A stretch of 64,000 nt of DNA from DATBHM01 sp963772375 (GCA_963772375.1 CAVYXG010000004.1:248001-312000), one strand, 5' to 3'; counted from the stretch's first letter, positions 45,222-53,775 are shown. Numbers and translations are program-made. Notes: a model not told the origin generated them from the sequence alone.

Positions 45222-45611
45222 ATGCAGACCGTGCTGATCGTCGACGACGAACCGGACATCGTGATCCTGCTCCGCCTCGCGCTCGAGGCCGCGGGATACT
45301 CCACCGTGGAGGCCACGGACGGCCGCGAGGCGCTCGAGGTGATCCGCGACACCCACCCCGACGTCGTCCTGCTCGACATCATGATGCCGGGCATGGACGG
45401 CTGGTCCACGCTGGAGCACCTCGAGGAGACCGGCGAGCACCCCCACGTGATCATGGTCACGGCCAAGACCGCCTCCCGGGACCACGACCGGGCCATGGAG
45501 CTCGGCGCCGACGACTTCGTGACCAAGCCGTTCGAGCCCGACGACCTCCTCGAGCGGATGCGCCGGGTGCTTCCCGCGGACGAGGATCAGCCGGCCCGGC
45601 CGTCCCGGTAG
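45222..45611 (+). CDS. Single-domain response regulator (CheY-like receiver)
   Basis: The 129-residue receiver has all phosphorylation residues: IVDDEPDIVILL (acidic pair), VVLLDIMMPGMDGW (phospho-Asp), VIMVTAKT (Thr) and DDFVTKPFEPDDL (Lys). No output domain follows, and no kinase is next to it. It would be a phosphate relay or a protein-binding switch. The 3' end overlaps the convergent agmatinase-family gene by 25 bases. Confidence 0.93.
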   Translation: MQTVLIVDDEPDIVILLRLALEAAGYSTVEATDGREALEVIRDTHPDVVLLDIMMPGMDGWSTLEHLEETGEHPHVIMVTAKTASRDHDRAMELGADDFVTKPFEPDDLLERMRRVLPADEDQPARPSR

Positions 45612-46579
45612 GGCTCCGGCGAGCGGCCTAGGCGTCGCAGCGCCATCCCGGTCAGCGCCTCCAGCGCCACCCGGTGGGCGAGGAGCGCGGTGACCTCCGC
45701 GACATCGTAGGGCGGCGACACCTCCACGATCTCCATTCCCCGGAGTGGGAGCTCCGTCCCCAGGCGCCGGACCGCCCGCAGCAGGTCGTTGGCGGTCATC
45801 CCGCCGGGCTCCGGCGTTCCCGTTCCCGGCGAGTAGGCCGGGTCGCACACGTCGATGTCCACCGAGAGGAACACGTGCGGGAGCCCGGCGAGGTGCCCCA
45901 CGGTCTCGTCGATCACCGTCCCGATCCCCCGGTCGTCGACCTCGTCCTGGAGATACCACCGGAACCCCTGCCCGCGGGCCCAGTCGAACTCCTCCGGCCC
46001 CGGCCAGTACCCCCGAAGGCCGATCTGCACCACGTGCCCGCCCGCCAGCGACCCCTCCTCGACCAGCCGCCGAAGCGGGGTCCCGTGCGACCGCTTGACC
46101 CCGTCGATCTCGTCGGCGTCGTCGGCGTGGGCGTCGAAGTGCACCAGACCCACGAGTTCGGGCTTCACCGCGTCGGCCACGCCGCCGAGGTCGGGGTGCG
46201 CGATCGAATGGTCGCCGCCCAGCACCAGCGGGACCACGCCCGCGGCGGCGATCTCGCGCACGATCCCCCGGATCGCCTCGTGGCTCCGGGCGGTGTCCCC
46301 CGCCACCACGGCCGCGTCGCCGTAGTCGACGACATTGAGGACGTCGAACGGGTACACCCCGGCCGACAGGTGGGGGTTCGACCCCGAGTAGCCCGCCGTC
46401 CGGATGGCCCTCGGGCCGAACCGCGCCCCCGGCCGGTACGTGACGGTCTCGTCGATAGGCGCGCCCACGACCGCCACGTCGACGCCCGCCAGGTCGGCCG
46501 GCTCCAGGGCCACGTCCCGCTCCGAGAACGTCACCAGCCCGGCGAAGTTGGACCGGATGCCCGCTCGGTTGATCCGCAT
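45587..46579 (-). CDS. Agmatinase/arginase-family ureohydrolase
   Basis: The 330-residue protein has the three manganese motifs of the family: LVLGGDHSIAHPDL, VHFDAHADDAD and SVDIDVCDPAYSPGTGTPEPGG. It also has the N-terminal VVGAPIDETVTYRPGARFGP. It most likely releases urea from agmatine, giving putrescine; guanidinobutyrase or formiminoglutamase activity is also possible. The potABCD-type transporter is near. TAGGAT ten bases before the ATG suggests its own promoter. Confidence 0.88.
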   Translation of the reverse strand: MRINRAGIRSNFAGLVTFSERDVALEPADLAGVDVAVVGAPIDETVTYRPGARFGPRAIRTAGYSGSNPHLSAGVYPFDVLNVVDYGDAAVVAGDTARSHEAIRGIVREIAAAGVVPLVLGGDHSIAHPDLGGVADAVKPELVGLVHFDAHADDADEIDGVKRSHGTPLRRLVEEGSLAGGHVVQIGLRGYWPGPEEFDWARGQGFRWYLQDEVDDRGIGTVIDETVGHLAGLPHVFLSVDIDVCDPAYSPGTGTPEPGGMTANDLLRAVRRLGTELPLRGMEIVEVSPPYDVAEVTALLAHRVALEALTGMALRRLGRSPEPYRDGRAG

Positions 46580-46589
46580 CGCGCGGCCG

Positions 46590-46595
46590 ATCCTA
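46590..46595 (-). promoter_or_regulatory. -10 element (TAGGAT) of the agmatinase-family gene
   Basis: TAGGAT is ten bases before the ATG at 46579 and no ribosome-binding site intervenes. Confidence 0.4.
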
Positions 46596-46679
46596 CCGTC
46601 GCCTGCACCCCCGGACGACCGGGGTCGGACGCGCGTCCGCCTCGGCTCCCCGCTGGCGGGTTCCGACCCCGCCGACCGG

Positions 46680-46685
46680 TACGAT
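46680..46685 (+). promoter_or_regulatory. -10 element (TACGAT) of the serine acetyltransferase gene
   Basis: TACGAT is seven bases before the ATG at 46693, matching the leaderless pattern. Confidence 0.4.
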
Positions 46686-46692
46686 TCCGGGC

Positions 46693-47415
46693 ATGGCCCA
46701 GGACCGACAGGGGCGGCCGGAAGGCATCCGCGGCGACGTCGCCCGGTTGTTCTCTCCCGAAGGGACCAACCGCGGCACGCCCACGCTCGGCGCCGCCCTC
46801 CGGCGCGTGTTCACGCGTCCCGGGCCCCAGGCCCTGGTCCTGTACCGCGCCTCGCACTGGCTGTGGACTCGCCGGATGGAGGTCGCCGCCGAGGCGCTGT
46901 GGCGCGTGAACTACTTCCTGACCGGCGCGGACATCCATCCCGGCGCCCGGATCGGGGGCGGCCTCCGGATGATCCACGCCTCGGGCGTCGTGATCGGGTC
47001 CGGCGTCGTGATCGGCCACGACGTGACCCTGCTGCACGGTGTCACGCTGGGCGGCTCCGGCCGGGGGTGGTTCGACGGGACGTTCGACGACGGCTATCCG
47101 GTCGTGGGCGACCGAACCGAGATCATGGCCGGCGCCAAGGTCCTCGGGCCGATCACGGTGGGCCGGGGGTGCTTCATCGGTGCCAACGCCGTCCTGGCCC
47201 GCGACATCGCCGACGGCGAGGCCTACACGCCGCCCCGGGAGATGAACGACCTTCGCCGCCGCGTCGACGATCTGGAACGGCGCCTGGCGGAGCTGGAGGC
47301 CCGCCCGGAACCCGGCCCCGAATCGAAGCCCCGGCCCGCAAGCCGGTCCGGTTCACGGGCGCCGCGCTCCCCCCGGCCACGCAAGCCACCCGAGGCCGAG
47401 GCCGGGACCGGCTGA
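46693..47415 (+). CDS. cysE: Serine O-acetyltransferase family
   Basis: The 240-residue protein has the CysE left-handed helix: GADIHPGARIGGGLRMIHAS, GVVIGHDVTLLHGVTLGGSG, GDRTEIMAGAKVLGPITVG and GCFIGANAVLARDI. The catalytic His lies in the IHAS and LLHGV segments. It makes O-acetylserine for cysteine synthesis. A coiled coil (NDLRRRVDDLERRLAELEAR) and a basic low-complexity tail of about 40 residues follow, which are unusual. The stop is four bases from the convergent wecA-like stop. Confidence 0.87.
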   Translation: MAQDRQGRPEGIRGDVARLFSPEGTNRGTPTLGAALRRVFTRPGPQALVLYRASHWLWTRRMEVAAEALWRVNYFLTGADIHPGARIGGGLRMIHASGVVIGSGVVIGHDVTLLHGVTLGGSGRGWFDGTFDDGYPVVGDRTEIMAGAKVLGPITVGRGCFIGANAVLARDIADGEAYTPPREMNDLRRRVDDLERRLAELEARPEPGPESKPRPASRSGSRAPRSPRPRKPPEAEAGTG

Positions 47416-47419
47416 ACCG

Positions 47420-48649
47420 CTAGGGAGTCTCCGGCGCGGTGGCGTCCGCGGATTCCACCGTCGCGGGGGTCGACGCAGCCGTCGTGTCCGCCGTCTTCGC
47501 GGCGAGCCGGTCCTGCTCGGCGATCGACCGCCGGGCGGCGCGGACGCCCGGCCAGGCTCGAGGGATGGCCGTGGCGACGATGATCAGCAGGGCCGCCAGC
47601 CCGATGCCCCCGACCAGCAGCCGGCCGTTCAGCAGGGCGACGGCCAGGACGCTCGCCGAGATCAGCCCGCTCCACAGGTACATGAGCAGGACGGCCTGCC
47701 GATGGCTGTGGCCGAACTCCATCAACCGGTGATGGATGTGCTCCTTGTCCGCGTGGGTCACCGGCCGGCCCCGGCGAATCCGCCGGAAGATTGCCAGCAC
47801 CACGTCGAGGAACGGCACCGCGAGGATCACGAGGGGCACCAGCACCGGGATGGAGAACGCCGCCAGGTCGCCTCCGGAGGGCGGTTCGAAGTTCCGGCCG
47901 ACGCCCATGATCGTTGCCGCCGCCAGCAGGATCCCCAGCAGCATCGATCCCGAGTCGCCCATGAAGATCTTCGCGGGGTAGAAGTTCCAGGGGAGGAATC
48001 CCAGGGCGGCGCCGGCGGCGAGGGCCGACAGCAGCGCGGCGCCGGCGTTCCCCGGCTCGATGTGGCCCGAGCTCGGCGCCTGGTACATGTACACGAAGAA
48101 CGCGATCGCGGCGATCGCCACCATCCCCGCCGCCAGCCCGTCGAGCCCGTCGATGAGGTTCACCGCGTTCACCATGGCCACGATCCAGAGCACGGTGAGC
48201 GGCACCGCCAGGTCGGAGCCCAGCACCAGCAGCCCCTGGCCCGGGAAGAAGAAGTACAGGAGCTGCACGCCGAAGAGCACGAGCAGCCCGGCGGCCATGA
48301 TCTGCCCGGCGAGCTTCACCGGGGCGGCCGTCCCCCGCAGGTCGTCGTACACGCCGACCGCCACGACGACGGCGCAGGCCACGAGCACGCCGGTCGGCTC
48401 CAGCGAGGTCCGGAACAGTCGCTTGAAGTCCACGAAGTGCAGCTGGTGGGCGACCGCCATCCCGAGGACGACCGCGAGGAGCAGGGCCAGGCCGCCCATC
48501 GTCGGGGTGGGACGGGGGTGCACCTTCCGGTCGTTCGGCCGGTCGACCGCGCCGACCTTCAGCGCCAGCTTCCGGATCACCGGCGTCGCCAGGAACGAGA
48601 CCAGGAGCGTGACGCCGAACACGACCAGGTACGGCCCGAGGTTGTTCAC
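47420..48649 (-). CDS. wecA: Undecaprenyl-phosphate GlcNAc-1-phosphate transferase (WecA/MraY family)
   Basis: The 409-residue membrane protein has about eleven helices and the family motifs VDRPNDRKVHPRPTPTMGGL, GVYDDLRGTAAPVKLAGQ (DD), NAVNLIDGLDGLAAG, KIFMGDSGSMLLG and THADKEHIHHRLMEFG (HIHHR). It starts lipid-linked sugar synthesis for cell-wall glycans, using undecaprenyl or decaprenyl phosphate. The GTG start follows glyA by 49 bases. In actinobacteria this gene often stands before the atp operon. Confidence 0.9.
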   Translation of the reverse strand: MNNLGPYLVVFGVTLLVSFLATPVIRKLALKVGAVDRPNDRKVHPRPTPTMGGLALLLAVVLGMAVAHQLHFVDFKRLFRTSLEPTGVLVACAVVVAVGVYDDLRGTAAPVKLAGQIMAAGLLVLFGVQLLYFFFPGQGLLVLGSDLAVPLTVLWIVAMVNAVNLIDGLDGLAAGMVAIAAIAFFVYMYQAPSSGHIEPGNAGAALLSALAAGAALGFLPWNFYPAKIFMGDSGSMLLGILLAAATIMGVGRNFEPPSGGDLAAFSIPVLVPLVILAVPFLDVVLAIFRRIRRGRPVTHADKEHIHHRLMEFGHSHRQAVLLMYLWSGLISASVLAVALLNGRLLVGGIGLAALLIIVATAIPRAWPGVRAARRSIAEQDRLAAKTADTTAASTPATVESADATAPETP

Positions 48650-48698
48650 CTCAGGCCCCCGGTTGGAGCTCGGGACGCCCGGAGCCCGCCAATACGCC

Positions 48699-49973
48699 TC
48701 AGACCGGATAGACCGGGAACCGCGCGGTCAGGTCGGCGACGCGGCCCCGGGCGGCCGACTTCACCCCGTCGTCCCCCGGCGAGCGCAGGACCTCTCCGAT
48801 GATGCCGGCCACCTCCTTCATCTCCGCCTCGTCCATGCCGAGCGTGGCCGGGCCGGGCGTCCCCACGCGGATCCCGCTCGCGGTGAGCGGCGGCAGCGGG
48901 TCGAACGGGATGGCGTTCTTGTTCAGCGCGATGCCGACGTCGTCGCACGCGTCCTCGGCGTCGGCGCCCGTGATGTCGAACGGCCGCAGGTCGACCAGCG
49001 CGAGGTGGGAGTCGGTGCCGCCCGAGACGACCCGCAGGCCCTCCTCGGCGAGGCCCGCCGCGAGCGCCCGGGCGGTCCGGACGACCCGGTGCGCGTAGTC
49101 GGAGAACTCGGGGGCCATGGCCTCCTTCAGCGCGACGGCCTTCGCCGCGATGCAGTGCTCGAGCGGGCCCCCCTGCATCATCGGGAACACGGCCTTGTCG
49201 ATGGCCTTCGCGTGTTCCTCCCTCGACAGGATGATCGCGCCGCGCGGACCCCGCAGCGTCTTGTGCGTGGTGAACGTCACCACGTCGGCGTGCGGGAGCG
49301 GCGACGGGTACGCGCCGCCCGCGACCAGCCCGATGAAGTGTGAGGCGTCGACCATGAAGATCGCGCCGACCTCGTCGGCGATCTGGCGGAACCCCTCGAA
49401 GTCGATGGTCCGCGGATACGCCGTGAACCCCGCAAGGACGATCTTCGGCCGGTGCTCCACGGCGAGCTCGCGCACGCGGTCCATGTCGATGACCTCGGTG
49501 GCCGGGTCGACCTCGTAGTTCACGAAGTTGAACCACTTGCCGCTGAAGTTCACCGGCGAGCCGTGCGTCAGGTGCCCGCCGTGGGCGAGCACCAGTCCGA
49601 GCACCTTGTCGTCGGACTTGGGCTGGATGAACGCCCCGAACACGGCCATGTTCGCCTGCGCGCCGGCGTGGGGCTGGACGTTGGCGTGGCCGGCGCCGAA
49701 CAGCTCCTTGGCCCGGTCGATGGCGAGCTGCTCGCTGACGTCGACGAACTCGCAGCCGCCGTAGTACCGGCGTCCCGGGTAGCCCTCGGCGTACTTGTTG
49801 TTCATGGTGCTGCCCAGGGCCGCGAGGACGGCCGGGCTGGCGTAGTTCTCGCTGGCGATCAGCCGGAGGGTCCGGCGCTCGCGATCGAGCTCGTGGAAGA
49901 TGGCCTCGGCCACTTCGGGGTCGGTCGCCTGCAGCGCCTCCCACGAGGCCACGAATCCGGTCTGCTGGGTCAT
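48699..49973 (-). CDS. glyA: Serine hydroxymethyltransferase
   Basis: The 424-residue PLP enzyme has LIASENYASPAVLAALGSTM, NKYAEGYPGRRYYGGCEFVD, NVQPHAGAQANMAVF and the lysine-containing VVTFTTHKTLRGPRGAIIL. It interconverts serine and glycine with tetrahydrofolate. The ATG has GAGGGAAGG upstream. It belongs to the coupled run LMW phosphatase-rpiB-glyA-wecA. Confidence 0.97.
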   Translation of the reverse strand: MTQQTGFVASWEALQATDPEVAEAIFHELDRERRTLRLIASENYASPAVLAALGSTMNNKYAEGYPGRRYYGGCEFVDVSEQLAIDRAKELFGAGHANVQPHAGAQANMAVFGAFIQPKSDDKVLGLVLAHGGHLTHGSPVNFSGKWFNFVNYEVDPATEVIDMDRVRELAVEHRPKIVLAGFTAYPRTIDFEGFRQIADEVGAIFMVDASHFIGLVAGGAYPSPLPHADVVTFTTHKTLRGPRGAIILSREEHAKAIDKAVFPMMQGGPLEHCIAAKAVALKEAMAPEFSDYAHRVVRTARALAAGLAEEGLRVVSGGTDSHLALVDLRPFDITGADAEDACDDVGIALNKNAIPFDPLPPLTASGIRVGTPGPATLGMDEAEMKEVAGIIGEVLRSPGDDGVKSAARGRVADLTARFPVYPV

Positions 49974-49991
49974 GTCGGGTCCACCTTCCCT

Positions 49992-50438
49992 CTACAGCGC
50001 TCCGCGTTCGATCTCGGCGATCTGCTCGAGGCGGCGCGCGTGCCGGCCGCCCTCGAACTCGGTCTCCAGCCAGAGCTGCACGATCTCCTCGGCGAGGCCG
50101 AACGCCACGATGCGCCCGCCCATCGACAGGACGTTGGCGTCGTTGTGCATGCGGCTGAACCTCGCCGTGAACAGATCGTTGCACAACGCGGCCCGGGCGC
50201 CCTTGACCTTGTTCGCGGCGATCTGCTCTCCCTGGCCGGATCCGCCGAACACCATGCCCCGGTCGGCCTCGCCGTTCACGACGGCCCGGGCCGCCCTCGC
50301 GCAGAACAGCGGGTAGTCGACCGGGTCCTGGCTGTGTGTGCCGAGGTCGAGGGTCTCGTGGCCGAGCGTCTCGACGAACGTCATGACGTGCTCTTTGAGG
50401 AGGAACCCCGCGTGGTCACAGCCGAACGCGATCCGCAC
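49992..50438 (-). CDS. rpiB: Ribose-5-phosphate isomerase B
   Basis: The 148-residue protein has IAFGCDHAGFLLKEHV, DYPLFCARAARAVV with the catalytic Cys of the RpiB group, GMVFGGSGQGEQIAANKVKG and NDANVLSMGGRIV. It interconverts ribose 5-phosphate and ribulose 5-phosphate. The GTG start lies three bases after the phosphatase stop. Confidence 0.95.
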   Translation of the reverse strand: MRIAFGCDHAGFLLKEHVMTFVETLGHETLDLGTHSQDPVDYPLFCARAARAVVNGEADRGMVFGGSGQGEQIAANKVKGARAALCNDLFTARFSRMHNDANVLSMGGRIVAFGLAEEIVQLWLETEFEGGRHARRLEQIAEIERGAL

Positions 50439-50441
50439 GGG

Positions 50442-51059
50442 CTATTCGTTCTCCTTCCACATGCCGGAGAGACCGCTGGGGGCGGTCGCCGTGCCGAGCA
50501 GCCCGTCGACCAGCCGGGTGCAGAGCTGGTCGAGCTCCCACGCGACCGCGCGGTACGTGTCGATCGACAGGCCGATCGGGTCGACCACGTCGAGGTCGAA
50601 CCGGTTCCCCTGGAACCCGTCCACACGGAGCCGATCGGCCTCCTCGACGCGCGCACGGAGCCGCTGGGCGTTCGAACCCGCGGGCTCGTCCGCCGGGGGC
50701 AGGGCCTCGACGAGCTGGACGAGCTCCTTCAGGGTGAACGTCCGCGGCGTCGCGGGCGGGACGAGCCTGGTGGCGGCGAGGGCGTGCTCGGTGGTCATAC
50801 CCAGGATGAAATCGGCCTGTTCGACGAGGTGGGCGGCCAGGCGACGGGCCCGGTGGCCGGAGATGTCGGCCTCACGGTCGGCGGCCGCGCTGACGGCCTC
50901 CTCGGTGGCGGGGGAACCGTCCCAGGCGGAGGTTCCGGCGGACGAGACGACGATGCGTTCGTCCTGGTCGGAACGGAGTTCGAAGAGGTCCCTCAGGAAG
51001 CCCTCGGCCATCGGCGAGCGGCAGATGTTGCCCGTGCACACCACAAGGACCTGGGCCAT
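50442..51059 (-). CDS. Low-molecular-weight protein-tyrosine-phosphatase family
   Basis: The 205-residue protein has the LMW-PTP P-loop LVVCTGNICRSPMAEGFL at residues 4-21 (C-x5-R). Its second aspartate is in the late DVVDPIGLSID, taking the place of the usual DP motif. It removes phosphate from tyrosine or arginine residues (YwlE-like), or acts on arsenate-like compounds. It is longer than typical members (about 150) by a stretch in the middle. The ATG 51059 is preferred over 51083. Confidence 0.86.
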   Translation of the reverse strand: MAQVLVVCTGNICRSPMAEGFLRDLFELRSDQDERIVVSSAGTSAWDGSPATEEAVSAAADREADISGHRARRLAAHLVEQADFILGMTTEHALAATRLVPPATPRTFTLKELVQLVEALPPADEPAGSNAQRLRARVEEADRLRVDGFQGNRFDLDVVDPIGLSIDTYRAVAWELDQLCTRLVDGLLGTATAPSGLSGMWKENE

Positions 51060-51325
51060 GGGGATTCCCGGCGAGTCTAGCATCGGCCCCCCGACGCATC
51101 CGAGGGCCGCCGGACCGCGCCGACCAGCCTGTCCGGAGCACGCGGACGGGGTCGCCCAGGTACCAGCCTGGTCCTCCGCGACCGCGCGATCGGCCCGGCG
51201 AACCCGGGTCCATCGACTCCGGCCCATCGCGCCGCCCCGGCTCACAGTGTCATCGAGGTGCTCACCGACCCAGTCCAGGCACGCCCGCCTGCGGATGGGC
51301 GAGGCGATCAGAAGGAGCGTGCCTC

Positions 51326-52591
51326 ATGTCCCGACCCCGTTCCTCCTCCGTTTCCAGAGGTCTCACCCTGGCGATCGCCGCCGCCACGACCCTGGTGGTG
51401 GCTGCCGGCACCGCGAGCGCCGCTGCCGGATCACTGGACCCCGCCTTCGACCACGACGGGAAGGCGACGACGGCCTTCTGGGCGGGATCCGCCAGGGGCA
51501 CCTCCGTGGCCGTCCAGGGCGACGGCAAGGTGGTCGTCGCGGGATCGGCCGCTGGCAGGATCGCTCTGGCTCGGTACACCACCACCGGCGCTCTGGACCC
51601 GACGTTCGGCGGCGACGGGAGGGTGACGACCGAGCTCGAGCCCGGCTCCGCAGGCGCCAACGGCGTGGCGATCCAGTCCAACGGCAGGATCGTCGTGGCC
51701 GGGTGCGCCGACGCCGGCGGGCCGTCCTCCGGGGGCCTGTTCGCGCTGGCGCGGTTCCTGCCGGACGGCACGCTCGACGGATCGTTCGGCGGCGGCATCG
51801 TGACCACGCGCTTCGGCAGGAGCAGCTGTGCCCTCGCCATCGCGATCCAGCCGAACGGCAGGATCGTGGCCGCCGGCGGGTTGGCGGTCGCCCGGTATCT
51901 GCCCTCCGGCGCGCTCGACCCCTCGTTCAGCGGTGACGGCAAGGCGAACGTCAACTCGCGCCACCCGTTCTCCGGAGCGCGCGCGGTCGCCGTCCAGCCG
52001 AACGGCAAGGTCGTGGTGGCGGGCGGATACGACTTCTACGGCTTCGCCCTGGCCCGATTCAACCCGAACGGAACGTCCGACAAGTGGTTCGGCAGGGACG
52101 GACTGGTGGAGACCACGCCGGGATGCGGCGAGGGCGCCGCCAACGGGGTCGCCGTCGGAGCGGGCGGCCGGATCGTCGTGGCCGGGTACACCGACGTGGG
52201 CCACGAGTACGGCGACCATTGCGGCCCGTCGAAGTTCGCGCTGGCGCGGTACCTGCCGGACGGATCCCTCGACCCCTCGTTCAGCGGCGACGGTCAGGTG
52301 GCCACCGGCTTCCCAGACGGCGGCGCTGCGAACGCGGTGGCGATCGACCACGACGGCCGGATCGTGGCCGCCGGGGCCTTCGGGTCGGGGTTCGCGGTGG
52401 CCCGGTACCGGGGCGACGGGACCCTGGACCCGACGTTCGGCAGCGGTGGACGGGTTCGCACGGTGTTCGGCGCGGGTTTCGCCCTCGCGGCCGGAGTGGC
52501 CGTGGGGCCGGCCGGCAAGATCGTGGCCGCCGGCTCGCTCGAGCTCAGGCACGGGGCGTGCTTCGCCGTCGCCCGGTACCTCGCTGGATAG
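51326..52591 (+). CDS. Secreted protein of seven delta-60 repeats
   Basis: The 421-residue protein has a Sec signal peptide (LTLAIAAATTLVVAAGTASA) and then seven repeats of about 47-64 residues, each starting with a form of GxLDPxFxGDGxV (near residues 35, 88, 148, 195, 249, 313, 365) and continuing AVAxQxxGKIVVAG...ALARY. This is the delta-60 repeat (TIGR02608/PF17164), likely a seven-bladed beta propeller. The function is not known. AGAAGGAGC stands 11 bases before the ATG. The 263 bases before the gene hold nothing recognisable. Confidence 0.87.
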   Translation: MSRPRSSSVSRGLTLAIAAATTLVVAAGTASAAAGSLDPAFDHDGKATTAFWAGSARGTSVAVQGDGKVVVAGSAAGRIALARYTTTGALDPTFGGDGRVTTELEPGSAGANGVAIQSNGRIVVAGCADAGGPSSGGLFALARFLPDGTLDGSFGGGIVTTRFGRSSCALAIAIQPNGRIVAAGGLAVARYLPSGALDPSFSGDGKANVNSRHPFSGARAVAVQPNGKVVVAGGYDFYGFALARFNPNGTSDKWFGRDGLVETTPGCGEGAANGVAVGAGGRIVVAGYTDVGHEYGDHCGPSKFALARYLPDGSLDPSFSGDGQVATGFPDGGAANAVAIDHDGRIVAAGAFGSGFAVARYRGDGTLDPTFGSGGRVRTVFGAGFALAAGVAVGPAGKIVAAGSLELRHGACFAVARYLAG

Positions 52592-52664
52592 CTGCTGCAA
52601 CAGGCGGTGCTCGGTCTCACTGAGCCTCCGAGTCCCGGGACCCGCGCCTCTCGTCCGGGCTGGC

Positions 52665-52670
52665 TATTGT
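52665..52670 (+). promoter_or_regulatory. -10 element (TATTGT) of the FIST_C gene
   Basis: TATTGT is seven bases before the ATG at 52678, with no ribosome-binding site. Confidence 0.4.
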
Positions 52671-52677
52671 GCTCGCC

Positions 52678-53166
52678 ATGTTCCGGATGGCCGTGGGTCA
52701 CAGCGACGACATCGAGCCCGAGGACGGCGCGAAGCCCTCTGCTGCCAATCCCCTGGCCGTCTCCGACGGCGACGAGCCCGACTCCTATCTGCGGGTGCCG
52801 CTCGAGTTCGACGCGGAGACGGGGGCCATCGAACTGGCGGGCGACGTCACACCGGGCACCAGCGTGCAGCTCACGGTGGCCGTGACCGACGAGATCTTCG
52901 ACGGCACCAGGTCGGCGGCGAGACGGGCCGTCGAGGCGTACCCGGTCGGCCGCGGGCCGCACGCGGCGCTCGTGTTCTCCTGCGCGGTGCGGAAGATGAT
53001 GCTGGGAACTCGGATCGGGACCGAGCTCGAGATCACGCGTGAGGAGCTGGGCGCCGCGCTCCCGGTGGCCGGCCTCTACTGCTTCGGCGAGATCGCTCCC
53101 GTCCGGGGAACGACGCGGTTCCACAACGAGACGATCGTGGCCGTCCTGCTGGGCGAAGCGATGTGA
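52678..53166 (+). CDS. Orphan FIST C-terminal domain protein
   Basis: The 162-residue protein matches the FIST_C domain (PF10442). It has YLRVPLEFDAETGAIELAGD, GPHAALVFSCAVRKMMLGTR and the ending PVAGLYCFGEIAPVRGTTRF plus HNETIVAVLLG. In complete proteins a FIST_N ligand-binding domain precedes it; here the first 30 residues are acidic and unrelated. The protein is either a truncated gene or an independent sensor piece. FIST domains are thought to bind small ligands such as amino acids in signalling. It converges on osmC. Confidence 0.75.
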   Translation: MFRMAVGHSDDIEPEDGAKPSAANPLAVSDGDEPDSYLRVPLEFDAETGAIELAGDVTPGTSVQLTVAVTDEIFDGTRSAARRAVEAYPVGRGPHAALVFSCAVRKMMLGTRIGTELEITREELGAALPVAGLYCFGEIAPVRGTTRFHNETIVAVLLGEAM

Positions 53167-53188
53167 CGACGGGCGCCGCGGTCGCCGC

Positions 53189-53638
53189 TCAACTCGACCC
53201 GAGCGTCGCCGAGACCCCGATGTCGACGTTGCCACGGAGCGCGTTCGAGATCGGGCAGCCGCCCTCGCCCTCGCGCGCTGCCTCCTCGAACCTCGCCTGG
53301 TCGATGCCGGGAACGTCGCCCCGCACGTCGAGCTGCATGGACTGGACGTGCCAGCCGCCGCCCTCCTTCGGGGCGAACGTCGCGGTCGCCTCGACCTCGA
53401 GCGACGTGGCGGGCGTCCCGGCCCTGGCGAGCACACCCGAGAACGCCATCGCGTAGCACGCCGCGTGGGAGGCGGCCAGCAGCTCCTCCGGGCTGGTCAT
53501 GCCGTCCGCATCCTCGGTCCGCGCCTTCCAGGTCACCGGGGCGTCGGCGAACAGAGTGGTCGTCCCCGTGCTGACCGTTCCCCGCCCTTCGAGCAGGGTT
53601 CCCTGCCATCTCGCCCGAGCCGTCCTCGTTGCAGCCAT
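53189..53638 (-). CDS. OsmC/Ohr-family peroxidase
   Basis: The 149-residue protein has the two redox cysteines of the family, in ELLAASHAACYAMAFSGVLA and in EGGCPISNAL, with TSPEELL preceding the first. It reduces organic hydroperoxides. The OsmC subgroup fits better than Ohr because of the LEGRGTVSTG start. The ATG has CGGAGG ten bases upstream. Confidence 0.9.
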   Translation of the reverse strand: MAATRTARARWQGTLLEGRGTVSTGTTTLFADAPVTWKARTEDADGMTSPEELLAASHAACYAMAFSGVLARAGTPATSLEVEATATFAPKEGGGWHVQSMQLDVRGDVPGIDQARFEEAAREGEGGCPISNALRGNVDIGVSATLGSS

Positions 53639-53775
53639 CGTTCGACCTCCGTTGCGAGTTGCCGTTCAGCCTCGCGCACGAGCCGCGGAATGGTCAACAA
53701 CAGCCGTTCCGGGAGTCCGTTCCTCACTCCCGCCCGGGCCACGCCGGCGAGCGGGGAACGATGCTCGATGAGGAG

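Noticed and set aside
51060..51325. A possible small RNA or tRNA in the gap before the delta-60 gene
   Set aside because: Short stems such as CCAGG/CCTGG are present, but there is no cloverleaf and no U-rich end.
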